Source: an uncultured Oscillibacter sp.
GTDB taxonomy: Bacteria; Bacillota; Clostridia; Oscillospirales; Oscillospiraceae
Assembly (NCBI GenBank): GCA_910576865.1
Contig: CAJTKE010000010.1
Span: 1 to 64,000 of the forward strand
Direction of reading: 5' to 3'
DNA length: 64,000 nt
A program made the position numbers and the translations under genes. The notes beneath the pieces were generated by a model that searched no databases, was not told the DNA's origin, and was given only the letters and a program-made list of their open reading frames with translations. Position 1 is the stretch's first letter. Each line of letters opens with the position of its first letter. This document shows, piece by piece, positions 49,863 through 58,075 of the stretch.

Positions 49863-50969
49863 TCAGAAATCCGCGTCCTGGGCGTATTCGGCGTACTCGT
49901 TCAGCACGCTGTCGTTCAGGTACCGGAGGTTCCGTTCGCCGTGCAGCGCCGCCACCGCGTCGTAGGAGAGGTAGGAGCAGCTCTCGGACATGGGCCCGCT
50001 CTCAAGCAGGGAGAACACCGGGCGGGAGATCTCCTGGAGCACCTTGGCCCTCCGGGCCTCCGGGGCGACGATGTGGGCGCTGATGGACAAACTCGGCTGG
50101 AGCGCCATCAGGTCGGCCATCCGGAGGAGGCCGGAGTAGATGGACGTGGTGTGCTCGATTTCAAAGGCGTGGAAAATCACCCTTCTCCGAATCCAGAGCA
50201 CGTCGATGTTCTCAATGATTTTCAGGGTGACCTGGTTGAAGTTCAGCGGCAGGCGCTCCAGCAAAACGGAGTCGGACGTGGGATGCCAGAACTCCAGAAC
50301 CCGCTGCCGGTCCGCCTTGGGGATCCATATTTTGAAGCGCATCCGGTCGCCGATCTCCGCCACGGTGGCCTGCATTTGGGCGTGCCCGACCTCCTCCGCG
50401 GAGCAAGCGGGCGCGGGGGCCTCGTCGTCCGGAATGGAGACCGGGATGGGCCCGGTCTCCGAGTTGACCAGAGACGGCTGGAGCTTCTTCCGGTCCAGGG
50501 GGGACAGCGCAAACTCCCTCTGCTCCGCCCCTTGGTTCAGCAGCAGCTCCTCCAGAAACCGCCCGTCCCCGTCGGACAGCCTTCTCAGGCTGCTGCGGAT
50601 GGTCCCCGTCCAAAGAGAGCTGTTCCGGCTGAAGTTCCTGGTAAAGGAAAGGTGCTCCCAGCAGGCATCGTCCCGAATGGGCACGGATTTCTCCGGCGCG
50701 AGCCACGCCAGGGGCTTCACGCGGAAGCGGACCAGGAAGGGGTCCGCCTCCGGCAGGAATATGGGGGTGTCGTCCAGGAAGTAATCCGACGTGACCTCCA
50801 GCAGGCCGACCCACCTGGACAGCTTGGTCATGTAGCAGATCAGCTTGTCCCCGGGCCTGACAGAGGCCGCCGTGCCCTGCTGCTGTGCCCGGAAGCCCGA
50901 GACCCCGCGGTCCGAAGCCGAAAACGCGCCATACGTCTCCGGCGAAAACAGGTTGATATAGTACGCCAT
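49863..50969 (-). CDS. EVE-like domain protein with putative nuclease half
   Basis: 368 aa. The N-terminus (YYINLFSPETYGAFSASDRG to KLICYMTKLSRWVGLLEVTS, residues 3-62) matches an EVE/PUA-like domain that reads modified bases by flipping. The C-terminal part includes IFHAFEIEHTTSIYSGLLRM, where Glu-x-Glu-His after a hydrophobic strand is reminiscent of a PD-(D/E)xK-like site. Together they suggest a modification-dependent restriction nuclease. It lies alone beside tRNA-Ser, a common integration neighbourhood. Confidence 0.65.
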   Translation of the reverse strand: MAYYINLFSPETYGAFSASDRGVSGFRAQQQGTAASVRPGDKLICYMTKLSRWVGLLEVTSDYFLDDTPIFLPEADPFLVRFRVKPLAWLAPEKSVPIRDDACWEHLSFTRNFSRNSSLWTGTIRSSLRRLSDGDGRFLEELLLNQGAEQREFALSPLDRKKLQPSLVNSETGPIPVSIPDDEAPAPACSAEEVGHAQMQATVAEIGDRMRFKIWIPKADRQRVLEFWHPTSDSVLLERLPLNFNQVTLKIIENIDVLWIRRRVIFHAFEIEHTTSIYSGLLRMADLMALQPSLSISAHIVAPEARRAKVLQEISRPVFSLLESGPMSESCSYLSYDAVAALHGERNLRYLNDSVLNEYAEYAQDADF

Positions 50970-51059
50970 AACCCCGCCCCCAATCGTTCAAATGTTGAAT
51001 CCAGCATAACCCAGCCGCAAGAGCTTTGTCAACCTTTTTCATCCCCGCCGCCCCAAGCG

Positions 51060-51185
51060 TCCCCTCGACCGCGAATCCAGCGCAGCGAATCGCGGCCGAA
51101 AGCGAAGAAGTTCCCCAAGCCGCGCCGTTTCCCCTCGGCCCCGAATCCAGCGCAGCGAATCGGGGCCGAAAGCGAAGAAATTCCC
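51060..51185. repeat. Two tandem structured repeats, period 70 bp
   Basis: Each unit has TCCCCTCG, a 9-bp hairpin, and GAAAGCGAAGAA. Stems are CGACCGCGA/TCGCGGCCG (51066-51098) and CGGCCCCGA/TCGGGGCCG (51136-51168) with the identical 15-nt loop ATCCAGCGCAGCGAA. The change G-C to C-G inside the stem is compensatory. Confidence 0.7.
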
Positions 51186-51241
51186 ACCACCGCTCCGTTT
51201 TCCGCCCTGTGGGCGGGAAACGGAGCGGTGGTGGGAATTTC
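51177..51241. repeat. 31-bp-arm inverted repeat beside tRNA-Ser
   Basis: GAAATTCCCACCACCGCTCC... pairs with its complement ending GGTGGTGGGAATTTC around TGT, with one mismatch in 31 bp. It lies 5 bp beyond the 3' end of tRNA-Ser and continues from the tandem repeats. Confidence 0.8.
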
Positions 51242-51246
51242 TGAGC

Positions 51247-51337
51247 TGGCGCAGCGGGTGGGATTCGAACCCACGGTACCCGTGAGGGTACACCTGATTT
51301 CGAGTCAGGGCCGTTATAACCACTTCGATACCGCTGC
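51247..51337 (-). tRNA. tRNA-Ser (anticodon CGA)
   Basis: 91 nt with the long variable arm of class II tRNAs. Acceptor GCAGCGG/CCGCTGC, anticodon stem CCTGA-CTCGAAA-TCAGG, variable stem GTACC...GGTAC, T-arm GTGGG-TTCGAAT-CCCAC, encoded GCCA end. It decodes UCG. Confidence 0.95.
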
Positions 51338-51403
51338 ATAAACCGTCCCTTATTATGCCACACTTTCCCCCTCGTTGCAAGAGGGAGGCGGGAATTTTCC
51401 CGC

Positions 51404-51514
51404 CCCAGCTTGTCGAAAAAGTCCTTTCGACAAGCTGGGCAAGTTTTCAGAACCCGTGGGAGGTTCTGAAAACTTATGATTGAAATTGCGGGAAACCCCT
51501 CCTGGGTTTCCTGC
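51404..51514. repeat. Three consecutive hairpins
   Basis: CCCAGCTTGTCGAAA / TTTCGACAAGCTGGG (51404-51439), AAGTTTTCAGAACC / GGTTCTGAAAACTT (51441-51475) and GCGGGAAACCC / GGGTTTCCTGC (51488-51514). They fill the gap between tRNA-Ser and the RNA methylase. Confidence 0.75.
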
Positions 51515-51573
51515 AAACACCCTTCCTTCCCGTCAAATTGGCGCTCGGCGTTTTCCCGATCACCTTCTCGCCT

Positions 51574-52683
51574 TCACTTCCCATAGAAAAACGCGTCGCA
51601 CTTCAGCATGCCGTTGTAGAGTTTTCTCTTCCTGTCCGCCGGACGGCCGAAGCAGCGCTCAAACTCCGTGTGGGAGCTCAGCACGATGACCCGCCACTTG
51701 GGGGGCAGGTCCTCCAGGGCCTTGCCAAAGCTCCGGTACAGCGCCTCCGCCTCCTCCTTCTCCAGCAGCCGCTCGCCGTAGGGCGGGTTGGTCACCAGCT
51801 GGCCGTATTCGCTGTCCCGGCGGAACTTCCCCGCGTCCGCCTCCTCGAAGCGCACGCAGTCCTCCACCCCGGCCAGCTCCGCGTTGTGCCGGGCCAGCTC
51901 CACCGCCGCCGGGTCGATGTCCCCGCCCCAGATGTCGTAGTGCCCGTGGAACTCGCGGTCCTGGGCCTCATCGGCGGCGTCCATCCACAGCCTGGAGTCC
52001 ATGAACCTCCACTTCTGGGCGGCGAAGCGCCGGTCCAGGCCCGGGGCCCGGTTTTTGGCGATCAGCGCCGCCTCGATGGGGATGGTGCCGGAGCCGCAGA
52101 AGGGATCACAGAAGGGGTCCCTCCCCCGGTAGCGGGAGAGGGTCACCAGGGCCGCCGCCAGGGTTTCCCGCAACGGCGCGCCCATGTTCACGGCCCGGTA
52201 GCCCCGCTTGTAGAGTCCCTCGCCGGAGGTGTCCAGGTACAACGAGGCCCGGTCCTTGACGATGGCGAACTGGATCTGATAGCGGTCTCCCGTCTCCGGC
52301 AGGGTCTCGCAGCCGTAGGCGTTCCCCAGCCGCCGGGCGGCGGCCTTTTTCACGATGGCCTGACAGGCGGGGACGGAGTGGAGGGTGGAGTTCAACGAGT
52401 AGCCCTTCACGGGGAACTCCCCCTCCCGGGGGATGAACTCCTCCCAGGGCAGGGCCAGGACGCCCTGGAACAGAGACTCGAAGTCCGGAGCCGGGAAAGA
52501 CCCCAGCTCCATCAGCACCCGAGCCCCGCAGCGCAGGTTGATGTTCAGCCGGGCGATGTCGGCGAAGCCGCCGTCGCAGTGGACCCGGCCGTTTTCGGCC
52601 CGGACATTGGCAAGGCCCAGGCGCTTCATCTCGTCGGCCACCAGGGCCTCCAGGCCCAGGAGGCAGGGGACGGTCAATACCAA
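51574..52683 (-). CDS. THUMP-domain RNA methyltransferase (RlmL N-terminal type)
   Basis: 369 aa. An N-terminal ferredoxin-like/THUMP region (about 1-160) leads into a Rossmann methylase: DPFCGSGTIPIEAAL (SAM loop), GGDIDPAAVELARHNA and the catalytic NPPYGERL. This family (UPF0020, YpsC-like) makes N2-methylguanosine in 23S rRNA. The fit is to the Firmicutes YpsC group. The start near 52683 gives a short N-terminus. Monocistronic. Confidence 0.88.
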   Translation of the reverse strand: MVLTVPCLLGLEALVADEMKRLGLANVRAENGRVHCDGGFADIARLNINLRCGARVLMELGSFPAPDFESLFQGVLALPWEEFIPREGEFPVKGYSLNSTLHSVPACQAIVKKAAARRLGNAYGCETLPETGDRYQIQFAIVKDRASLYLDTSGEGLYKRGYRAVNMGAPLRETLAAALVTLSRYRGRDPFCDPFCGSGTIPIEAALIAKNRAPGLDRRFAAQKWRFMDSRLWMDAADEAQDREFHGHYDIWGGDIDPAAVELARHNAELAGVEDCVRFEEADAGKFRRDSEYGQLVTNPPYGERLLEKEEAEALYRSFGKALEDLPPKWRVIVLSSHTEFERCFGRPADRKRKLYNGMLKCDAFFYGK

Positions 52684-52715
52684 AGGGAGCCCCTCCTTTT
52701 TTATTATGATAGCGC

Positions 52716-52952
52716 TCAGTCTTGGGCGAACAGGGCGTTGTAATCCACATGGAGAACCTCAACCAGTTTGTCGATTTCAAAGATGGAAAGATTTCTCCGG
52801 CCATGCTCTGCCTTCCATACCATTTCAGAGGTCATATCACAACCCACCGTCTGGAGCTTCGCGGCCAATTCCTTCTGCGAAAGGCCCCGGTGCTCCCGGT
52901 AGAACGCGACCTTTTTTCCTATATTCCGGTCTTTCGGCGTAGAACGGTTCAT
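52716..52952 (-). CDS. XRE-family regulator
   Basis: 78 aa. Helix-turn-helix about 12-65: VAFYREHRGLSQKELAAKLQ, then MTSEMVWKAEHGRR. Nearly the whole protein is the DNA-binding domain. ATG at 52952 is used. It faces a divergent small gene across repeated CCATATA sites and probably represses both promoters. Confidence 0.8.
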   Translation of the reverse strand: MNRSTPKDRNIGKKVAFYREHRGLSQKELAAKLQTVGCDMTSEMVWKAEHGRRNLSIFEIDKLVEVLHVDYNALFAQD

Positions 52953-52957
52953 ACAAT

Positions 52958-53022
52958 CTCCATATATAGTCAATTTCAACTTGATTATATGGAGTCTGTT
53001 ATATTATAATGACCATATATGG
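52958..53022. promoter_or_regulatory. Divergent promoter with CCATATA operator sites
   Basis: CTCCATATA (52958-52966) and TATATGGAG (52986-52994) form a 9-bp inverted repeat, and CCATATATGG lies at 53013-53022. A plus-strand promoter TTGATT-18-TATAAT (52981-53010) sits between the sites. Confidence 0.65.
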
Positions 53023-53039
53023 AATTTGGGGGTTTTCTT

Positions 53040-53258
53040 ATGGCAGGTCCGAATTTCTCCCGCGAGACAAAAGCGCCCGTCACGAAAGAGTCCATGCTGG
53101 TCTGCTGCGGTGTGGCCTGGATGATTCAAAGCTGCCATGACGAAAAGGAGGCCATAGAGCGCATCTGCCGCTTTTTGAATTACTGGCGCTACGATATAGA
53201 CCTCATCGAGCTGGGATCCGAAGCGCCAGATTCCCCCCGCCGCTCCGCCCCTCAATAA
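53040..53258 (+). CDS. Hypothetical small protein divergent from XRE gene
   Basis: 72 aa: a helical core VTKESMLVCCGVAWMIQSCH, a second helix around ERICRFLNYWRYDIDLIELG and a basic tail. No signal or family recognised. Shine-Dalgarno is weak (GGGGG). Likely regulated by the neighbouring XRE protein. Could be a toxin-like or effector partner, but nothing proves it. Confidence 0.5.
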   Translation: MAGPNFSRETKAPVTKESMLVCCGVAWMIQSCHDEKEAIERICRFLNYWRYDIDLIELGSEAPDSPRRSAPQ

Positions 53259-53333
53259 ACCGCCAGTTCAGCGGCAGCGGAAAGAGGAGGAAGTCGATTC
53301 GACAAGCACCTTCCCAGCCCGTATCACGCTGTT

Positions 53334-53500
53334 CTACCGAAAGAAAGGCAATTCCTGAGGGAATGGCCCGGTCAGGGGACCGGGCCCCACAGGGTGGCCT
53401 ACCGATAGAAAGGCAGACCCGGAGGAACGGGCGGCAGATTGCCGCCCCTACAAGGTGGACCACCGATAGAAGACCAAAAAATTGGCCCGAAGGGCCATAT
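53334..53500. repeat. Three degenerate repeat units with hairpins
   Basis: CTACCGAAAGAAAGGCA (53334), CTACCGATAGAAAGGCA (53399) and CCACCGATAGAAGACCA (53460), spaced 65 and 61 bp. Each is followed by a different short hairpin, the first two also by ACA(G/A)GGTGG. They fill most of the gene-free gap 53259-53705, whose remainder shows no gene. Confidence 0.6.
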
Positions 53501-53705
53501 ACTTCTTTTTCTCTTTTGGGCCGTGCATTGCCAAGCCATCATCATGGCTTCAATCCTCCCCGCCCGTCAGGGCCGGAAAAATCCCCCTCCGCCCGAAGGG
53601 CCACCACAACATCTTGTGAATTGTTACTGAAATGAAACACATTTCCCCCCCGAGGTATGCTATACTGTAAATAAACCCGAGCCCCATTGGAAAGGAGGCA
53701 TCCTG

Positions 53706-54176
53706 ATGAACATATTTATCTGGCTGTGGCTGGGAGCCATCGTCCTCTTCGGCGTGGCCGAGATCCTCACCGAGGGCATGGTCTCCATCTGGTTCGTGGC
53801 CGGGTCCCTGGCGGCGCTGGCCGCCTGCGTGGCCGGCTGGACCCTGGGAGGGCTGACCCCGGAGGCCACCCAGGTGCTGATATTCGCCCTGGTGTCCGCC
53901 GCCGCCCTGGTCCTCACCCGGCCCCTGGTGCGGCGCTTCATGACCAAGCCCCATGTCCCCACCAACCTGGACCGGGTCCTGGGCATGATCGCCAAGGTCA
54001 CCGAGCCCGTGGACAACGACCGGGCCTCTGGCGCCGTCTACGTGGACGGCAAAACCTGGACCGCCCGCAGCGCCGACGGCAGCGTCATTCCCGCCGGGAC
54101 CCAGGTGAAGGTACAGAAGATCGAGGGCGTCAAGCTCCTGGTCCAATATTCAGAGAAAGCGGAGGTAGCAAAATAA
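53706..54176 (+). CDS. NfeD-like membrane protein
   Basis: 156 aa. Two to three membrane segments (IFIWLWLGAIVLFGVAEILT; AGSLAALAACVAGW; VLIFALVSAAALVL) then an OB-fold tail (about 95-150: LIGM-like start, SGAVYVDGKTWTARSADGSV, IEGVKLLVQ). NfeD proteins partner SPFH proteins in membrane microdomains, and the SPFH gene follows with a 1-bp overlap (TAATG). GGAAAGGAGGCATCCTG precedes the start. Confidence 0.88.
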   Translation: MNIFIWLWLGAIVLFGVAEILTEGMVSIWFVAGSLAALAACVAGWTLGGLTPEATQVLIFALVSAAALVLTRPLVRRFMTKPHVPTNLDRVLGMIAKVTEPVDNDRASGAVYVDGKTWTARSADGSVIPAGTQVKVQKIEGVKLLVQYSEKAEVAK

Positions 54177-55111
54177 TGTGGTGGATTCCTGTCTCAATCG
54201 TCATCATCCTGCTGGTCATTCTGATCATCTCCAACGTCCATATCGTCCAGCAGTCCCGGGCCTATGTGGTGGAGTGGCTGGGCCAGTTCCACGCCGTGTG
54301 GAACCAGGGCCCTCACGTGAAGGTCCCCTTTGTCATGCGGGTGGTGAAAAAGGTCTCCCTCAAGGAGCAGGTGGCGGACTTCCCGCCCCAGCCCGTCATC
54401 ACGAAGGACAACGTCACCATGCAGATCGACACGGTGATCTACTTCCAGATCACGGATCCCAAGCTCTACACCTACGGCGTGGAGCACCCCATGAACGCCA
54501 TTGAAAACCTGACGGCCACGACCCTGCGGAACATCATCGGCGACATGGACCTGGAGCAGTCCCTCACCAGCCGGGACATCATCAACTCCCGGATGCGGGC
54601 CATCCTGGACGAGGCCACGGACCCCTGGGGCATCAAGGTCAACCGGGTGGAGCTGAAGAACATCATCCCGCCCAAGGACATCCAGAGCGCCATGGAAAAG
54701 CAGATGAAGGCCGAGCGGGAGCGCCGGGAGTCCGTCCTCCAGGCCCAGGGCCAGAAGGAGTCCCAGGTGCTGGTCGCCCAGGGCGAGAAGGAGGCCGCCG
54801 TCCTCCGGGCCGCCGCCGCCAAGGAGGCCGCCATTCTCCAGGCCGAGGGCGAGAAGCAGGCCCGCATCATGGCCGCGGAGGCCGAGGCCGAGGCCATCAC
54901 CCGGGTCCAGACCGCCCTGGCGGATTCCCTGCGCCTTTTGAACGCCGCCGCCCCCAACGATCAGGTGGTGAAGCTGAAGGCCCTGGAGGCCATGGCGAAA
55001 ATCGCCGACGGCAAGGCCACGAAGATCATCATCCCCAGCGAGCTCCAGGGCCTGGCGGGCCTCGCCGCCGGGGCGAAGGCCGTGTTTGAATCCGAGGAGC
55101 CGAAGAAGTAA
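54176..55111 (+). CDS. SPFH/band-7 (stomatin-like) protein
   Basis: 311 aa. One N-terminal membrane helix (IPVSIVIILLVILIISNVHI), the SPFH domain about 25-190 (VPFVMRVVKKVSLKEQVADF, VIYFQITDPKLYTYGV), then a long alanine/glutamate coiled coil (about 190-265) for oligomer formation. The QmcA/YbbK type. With NfeD it should organise a membrane domain and perhaps guard a protease such as FtsH. Start ATG overlaps the nfeD stop; GGAGG lies upstream. Confidence 0.92.
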   Translation: MWWIPVSIVIILLVILIISNVHIVQQSRAYVVEWLGQFHAVWNQGPHVKVPFVMRVVKKVSLKEQVADFPPQPVITKDNVTMQIDTVIYFQITDPKLYTYGVEHPMNAIENLTATTLRNIIGDMDLEQSLTSRDIINSRMRAILDEATDPWGIKVNRVELKNIIPPKDIQSAMEKQMKAERERRESVLQAQGQKESQVLVAQGEKEAAVLRAAAAKEAAILQAEGEKQARIMAAEAEAEAITRVQTALADSLRLLNAAAPNDQVVKLKALEAMAKIADGKATKIIIPSELQGLAGLAAGAKAVFESEEPKK

Positions 55112-55128
55112 ACCCACCCTGCTGATGA

Positions 55129-55163
55129 AAAGAGGACCCCGTCCACCCGGACGGGGTCCTCTT
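55129..55163 (+). terminator. Terminator between SPFH gene and leuS
   Basis: AGAGGACCCCGTCC / GGACGGGGTCCTCT around ACCC. A-run before and TTCC after; usable from both sides. Confidence 0.85.
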
Positions 55164-55171
55164 CCTGTCTT

Positions 55172-57598
55172 TTACTGGGGCTTCACAATCAGATTCACCA
55201 GCCGGTTTTTCACAAAGATGGTCTTCACCACCTTCATCCCGGCGGTGGCCTTCTGCACCTTCTCCACCGTCAGGGCGGCGTCCACCACGGCCTGCTCTTC
55301 GCTGTCCGTGGGCAGGGTGACGGTGCCCTTCAGCTTCCCGTTCACCTGGACGGCGAAGTCCACCGTGGAGGCCACGGTCTTGCTCTCGTCGTAGACGGGC
55401 CAGTCGCTCTGGCAGCACATCTTCCCCGTCTCGGCGGCAAAGCCGAAGCGCTCCCACAGCTCCTCGGTGATGTGGGGGGCGAAGGGGCAGAGAATCTGGA
55501 GCAGGGGCTTCATGTCCCCCTTGGTGACTCCGTTGGCCGTCAGCTCGTTCACCGCCGTCATCATGGCCGCGATGGCCGTGTTCATTTTCAGGCTGTCCAC
55601 GTCCGAGGTGACCTTTTTGATGGCCCGGTGGAGAATCGCCTCGTTGGCCGGGGAGGGGTTGGGGTCGTCCTTGGCGCTCTCCGCCAGATTCCACACCCGG
55701 TCCAGGAAGCGCTTGGAGCCCTTGACGGCCTCGGTGGACCAGATGGCCGCCTGCTCGAAGTCGCCCACGAACATGATATAGAGCCGCATGGTGTCCGCGC
55801 CGTACTGGGCCACGATGTCGTTGGGGTTCACCACGTTGCCCCGGGACTTGGACATCTTCTCTCCGCCCTCGCCCAGGATCATGCCGTGGCTGGTCCGCTT
55901 GGCGTAGGGCTCTTTCGTGGGCACCACGCCGATGTCATAGAGGAACTTGTGCCAGAAGCGGCTGTACAGCAGGTGCAGCGTGGTGTGCTCCATGCCGCCG
56001 TTGTACCAGTCCACGGGGGACCAGTAGTCCAGGGCCTCCTTGCTGGCCAGGGCCTTGTCGTTGTGGGGATCCATATACCGCAGGAAATACCAGCTGGAGC
56101 CCGCCCACTGGGGCATGGTGTCCGTCTCCCGCTGGGCGGGGCCGCCGCACTTGGGGCAGGTGGTGTTCACCCAGTCGGTCATCTTCGCCAGGGGGCTCTC
56201 GCCGGTGTCCGTGACCTCGTAGCTCTCCACCTCCGGCAGGAGCAGGGGCAGCTCCGACTCCGGCAGGGGGACCCAGCCGCACTTGGGGCAGTTCACCAGG
56301 GGGATGGGCTCGCCCCAGTAGCGCTGGCGGGAGAAGACCCAGTCCCGGAGCTTGAAGTTGGTCTTGGGCCGGCCATAGCCCTCTTTCGTCACGTGCTCCT
56401 TCATGGCGGGGATGGCCTCTTTGACGGTCATCCCGTTCAGGAAGCCGGAGTTCACCATGATGCCCGTGTCGTCCTTCAGGACGAAGGCCTCCTTGGTGAT
56501 GTCTCCGCCCTTGACCACCTCCACGATGGGCAGGCCGAATTTCGTGGCGAACTCCCAGTCCCGCTGATCGTGGCCGGGCACGCCCATGACGATGCCGGTG
56601 CCGTAGCCCATCAGCACGTAGTCGGAGACGAAGACGGGCACGTGTTTTCCGGTGGCGGGGTTCACCGCCTCGATGCCGTCCAGGCGGACGCCGGTCTTCT
56701 CCTTGTTCAGCTCGCCCCGCTCGAAGTCGGATTTTCTCGCGGCCTCGGCCTGATAGGCGGCCACCTCGTCCCGGTTCCGGATCTGGTCCTTCCACTGCTC
56801 CAGGAAGGGATGTTCCGGGGAGATGACCATGTAGGTCACGCCGAAGAGGGTGTCGCACCGGGTGGTGTAGACCGTCAGCTTGTCGCCGTTGGTGGCGGTG
56901 AAGTCCACCTCGGTGCCCTCGGACCGGCCGATCCAGTTCCGCTGCTGGATCTTCACCCGGTTGATGAAGTCCACGTCGTCCAGGTCGTCGATGAGCCGGT
57001 CGGCGTACTTGGTGATGGCCAGCATCCACTGGCTCTTTTCCTTCCGGATGACCTCGCCGCCGCAGCGCTCGCAGACGCCTTCCACGACCTCCTCGTTGGC
57101 CAGGACGATCTTGCAGCTGGTGCACCAGTTCACGGGCATGGAGGCCTTGTAGGCCAGGCCCTTCTTGAACATCTGGAGGAAAATCCACTGGGTCCACTTG
57201 TAGTAGTCCGGGTCGGTGGTGTTGACCTCCCGGTCCCAGTCGAAGGAGTAGCCCAGCATGCGGAGCTGCTTGCGGAAGTTCTCCACGTTGTCGTGGGTCA
57301 CCTTGGCGGGGTGGATGTGGTTTTTCACGGCGTAGTTTTCCGTGGGCAGGCCGAAGGCGTCATAGCCGATGGGGAAGAGGACGTTGAAGCCCTGCATCCG
57401 CTTCTTCCGGCAGATGATGTCCATGGCGGTGAAGGGCCGGGCGTGGCCCACGTGGAGCCCCTGGCCGGAGGGGTAGGGGAACTCGATGAGGCCGAAGAAC
57501 TTTTCCCGGCTTGTGTCGCCGTTGACGGCGGTGAAGGGTTTTTCCTCCAGCCACTTCTGCTGCCACTTTTTCTCGATGGCGGTGAAATCGTACTTCAT
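55172..57598 (-). CDS. leuS: Leucyl-tRNA synthetase
   Basis: 808 aa, full length. HIGH-type YPSGQGLHVGHARPFT (about 38-54), a CP1 editing domain (from about 225), zinc-ribbon-like CTSCKIVL...CERCGGEV (about 158-183), a KMSKS loop in GEGGEKMSKSRGN (about 578) and the C-terminal tRNA-binding part. It attaches leucine to tRNA-Leu and hydrolyses mischarged products. It follows DUF2500 in a transcript led by a leucine T-box. Confidence 0.96.
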   Translation of the reverse strand: MKYDFTAIEKKWQQKWLEEKPFTAVNGDTSREKFFGLIEFPYPSGQGLHVGHARPFTAMDIICRKKRMQGFNVLFPIGYDAFGLPTENYAVKNHIHPAKVTHDNVENFRKQLRMLGYSFDWDREVNTTDPDYYKWTQWIFLQMFKKGLAYKASMPVNWCTSCKIVLANEEVVEGVCERCGGEVIRKEKSQWMLAITKYADRLIDDLDDVDFINRVKIQQRNWIGRSEGTEVDFTATNGDKLTVYTTRCDTLFGVTYMVISPEHPFLEQWKDQIRNRDEVAAYQAEAARKSDFERGELNKEKTGVRLDGIEAVNPATGKHVPVFVSDYVLMGYGTGIVMGVPGHDQRDWEFATKFGLPIVEVVKGGDITKEAFVLKDDTGIMVNSGFLNGMTVKEAIPAMKEHVTKEGYGRPKTNFKLRDWVFSRQRYWGEPIPLVNCPKCGWVPLPESELPLLLPEVESYEVTDTGESPLAKMTDWVNTTCPKCGGPAQRETDTMPQWAGSSWYFLRYMDPHNDKALASKEALDYWSPVDWYNGGMEHTTLHLLYSRFWHKFLYDIGVVPTKEPYAKRTSHGMILGEGGEKMSKSRGNVVNPNDIVAQYGADTMRLYIMFVGDFEQAAIWSTEAVKGSKRFLDRVWNLAESAKDDPNPSPANEAILHRAIKKVTSDVDSLKMNTAIAAMMTAVNELTANGVTKGDMKPLLQILCPFAPHITEELWERFGFAAETGKMCCQSDWPVYDESKTVASTVDFAVQVNGKLKGTVTLPTDSEEQAVVDAALTVEKVQKATAGMKVVKTIFVKNRLVNLIVKPQ

Positions 57599-57635
57599 GT
57601 GTGATCTCCTTTATTTTGAAAAATGTTGATATGCT

Positions 57636-58049
57636 TCAATCCCGCTGAAACCCCAGATACCGGGTTCCCTGAAAGCTGAGGCTTCCACGGTCCCCCTCCG
57701 CCAGCAGGCCGTACTCGGAGCCGCTGAGGGGAAGCTCCATCCGGTCCCCGCTCTCCACCTGGAAGGTGGCGTAGTAGTGGGTGTACGCGGTGGTGTGGCC
57801 GATGCCCATGCCGCCGTGGTGGCTTCCGTGGGCCTGATGGCGGTGGTGGGTGACCTCGGTCCGCTTGGACACCACGGTGGCGGGAACCGTCAGCTTGGGG
57901 GAGGCGTTGTTTTTGCTCCAGGTCCTGACGCCCCGGACCGCCGTGACGACAAACATGCCGATGACGACGGCGAACACCCCGAGGAACAGGTACGGGAAGA
58001 TCCCGAACAGGAGGCGGAATCCCCCGATCCCAAACTCTGAACCCATCAT
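57636..58049 (-). CDS. DUF2500 membrane protein
   Basis: 137 aa. One N-terminal membrane helix (IFPYLFLGVFAVVIGMFVVT), then a beta-rich DUF2500 domain (PATVVSKRTEV, YYATFQVESGDRMEL, LLAEGDRGSLSFQGTRYLGF). The His-rich loop (THHRHQAHGSHHGG) could bind metal. It is cotranscribed between the T-box and leuS. The reason is unclear. AAAGGAGAGAAGAC precedes the first ATG of an ATGATG pair. Confidence 0.8.
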   Translation of the reverse strand: MMGSEFGIGGFRLLFGIFPYLFLGVFAVVIGMFVVTAVRGVRTWSKNNASPKLTVPATVVSKRTEVTHHRHQAHGSHHGGMGIGHTTAYTHYYATFQVESGDRMELPLSGSEYGLLAEGDRGSLSFQGTRYLGFQRD

Positions 58050-58075
58050 GTCTTCTCTCCTTTCCAGGTCAACGA

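Noticed and set aside
51060..51241. CRISPR array beside tRNA-Ser
   Set aside because: Only two units, spacing sequence is also conserved between units, and stems covary. It is a structured repeat, not a CRISPR.
55472..57604. 710-codon open frame antisense to leuS
   Set aside because: Opposite strand of an unambiguous leucyl-tRNA synthetase, no start signals and biased composition.
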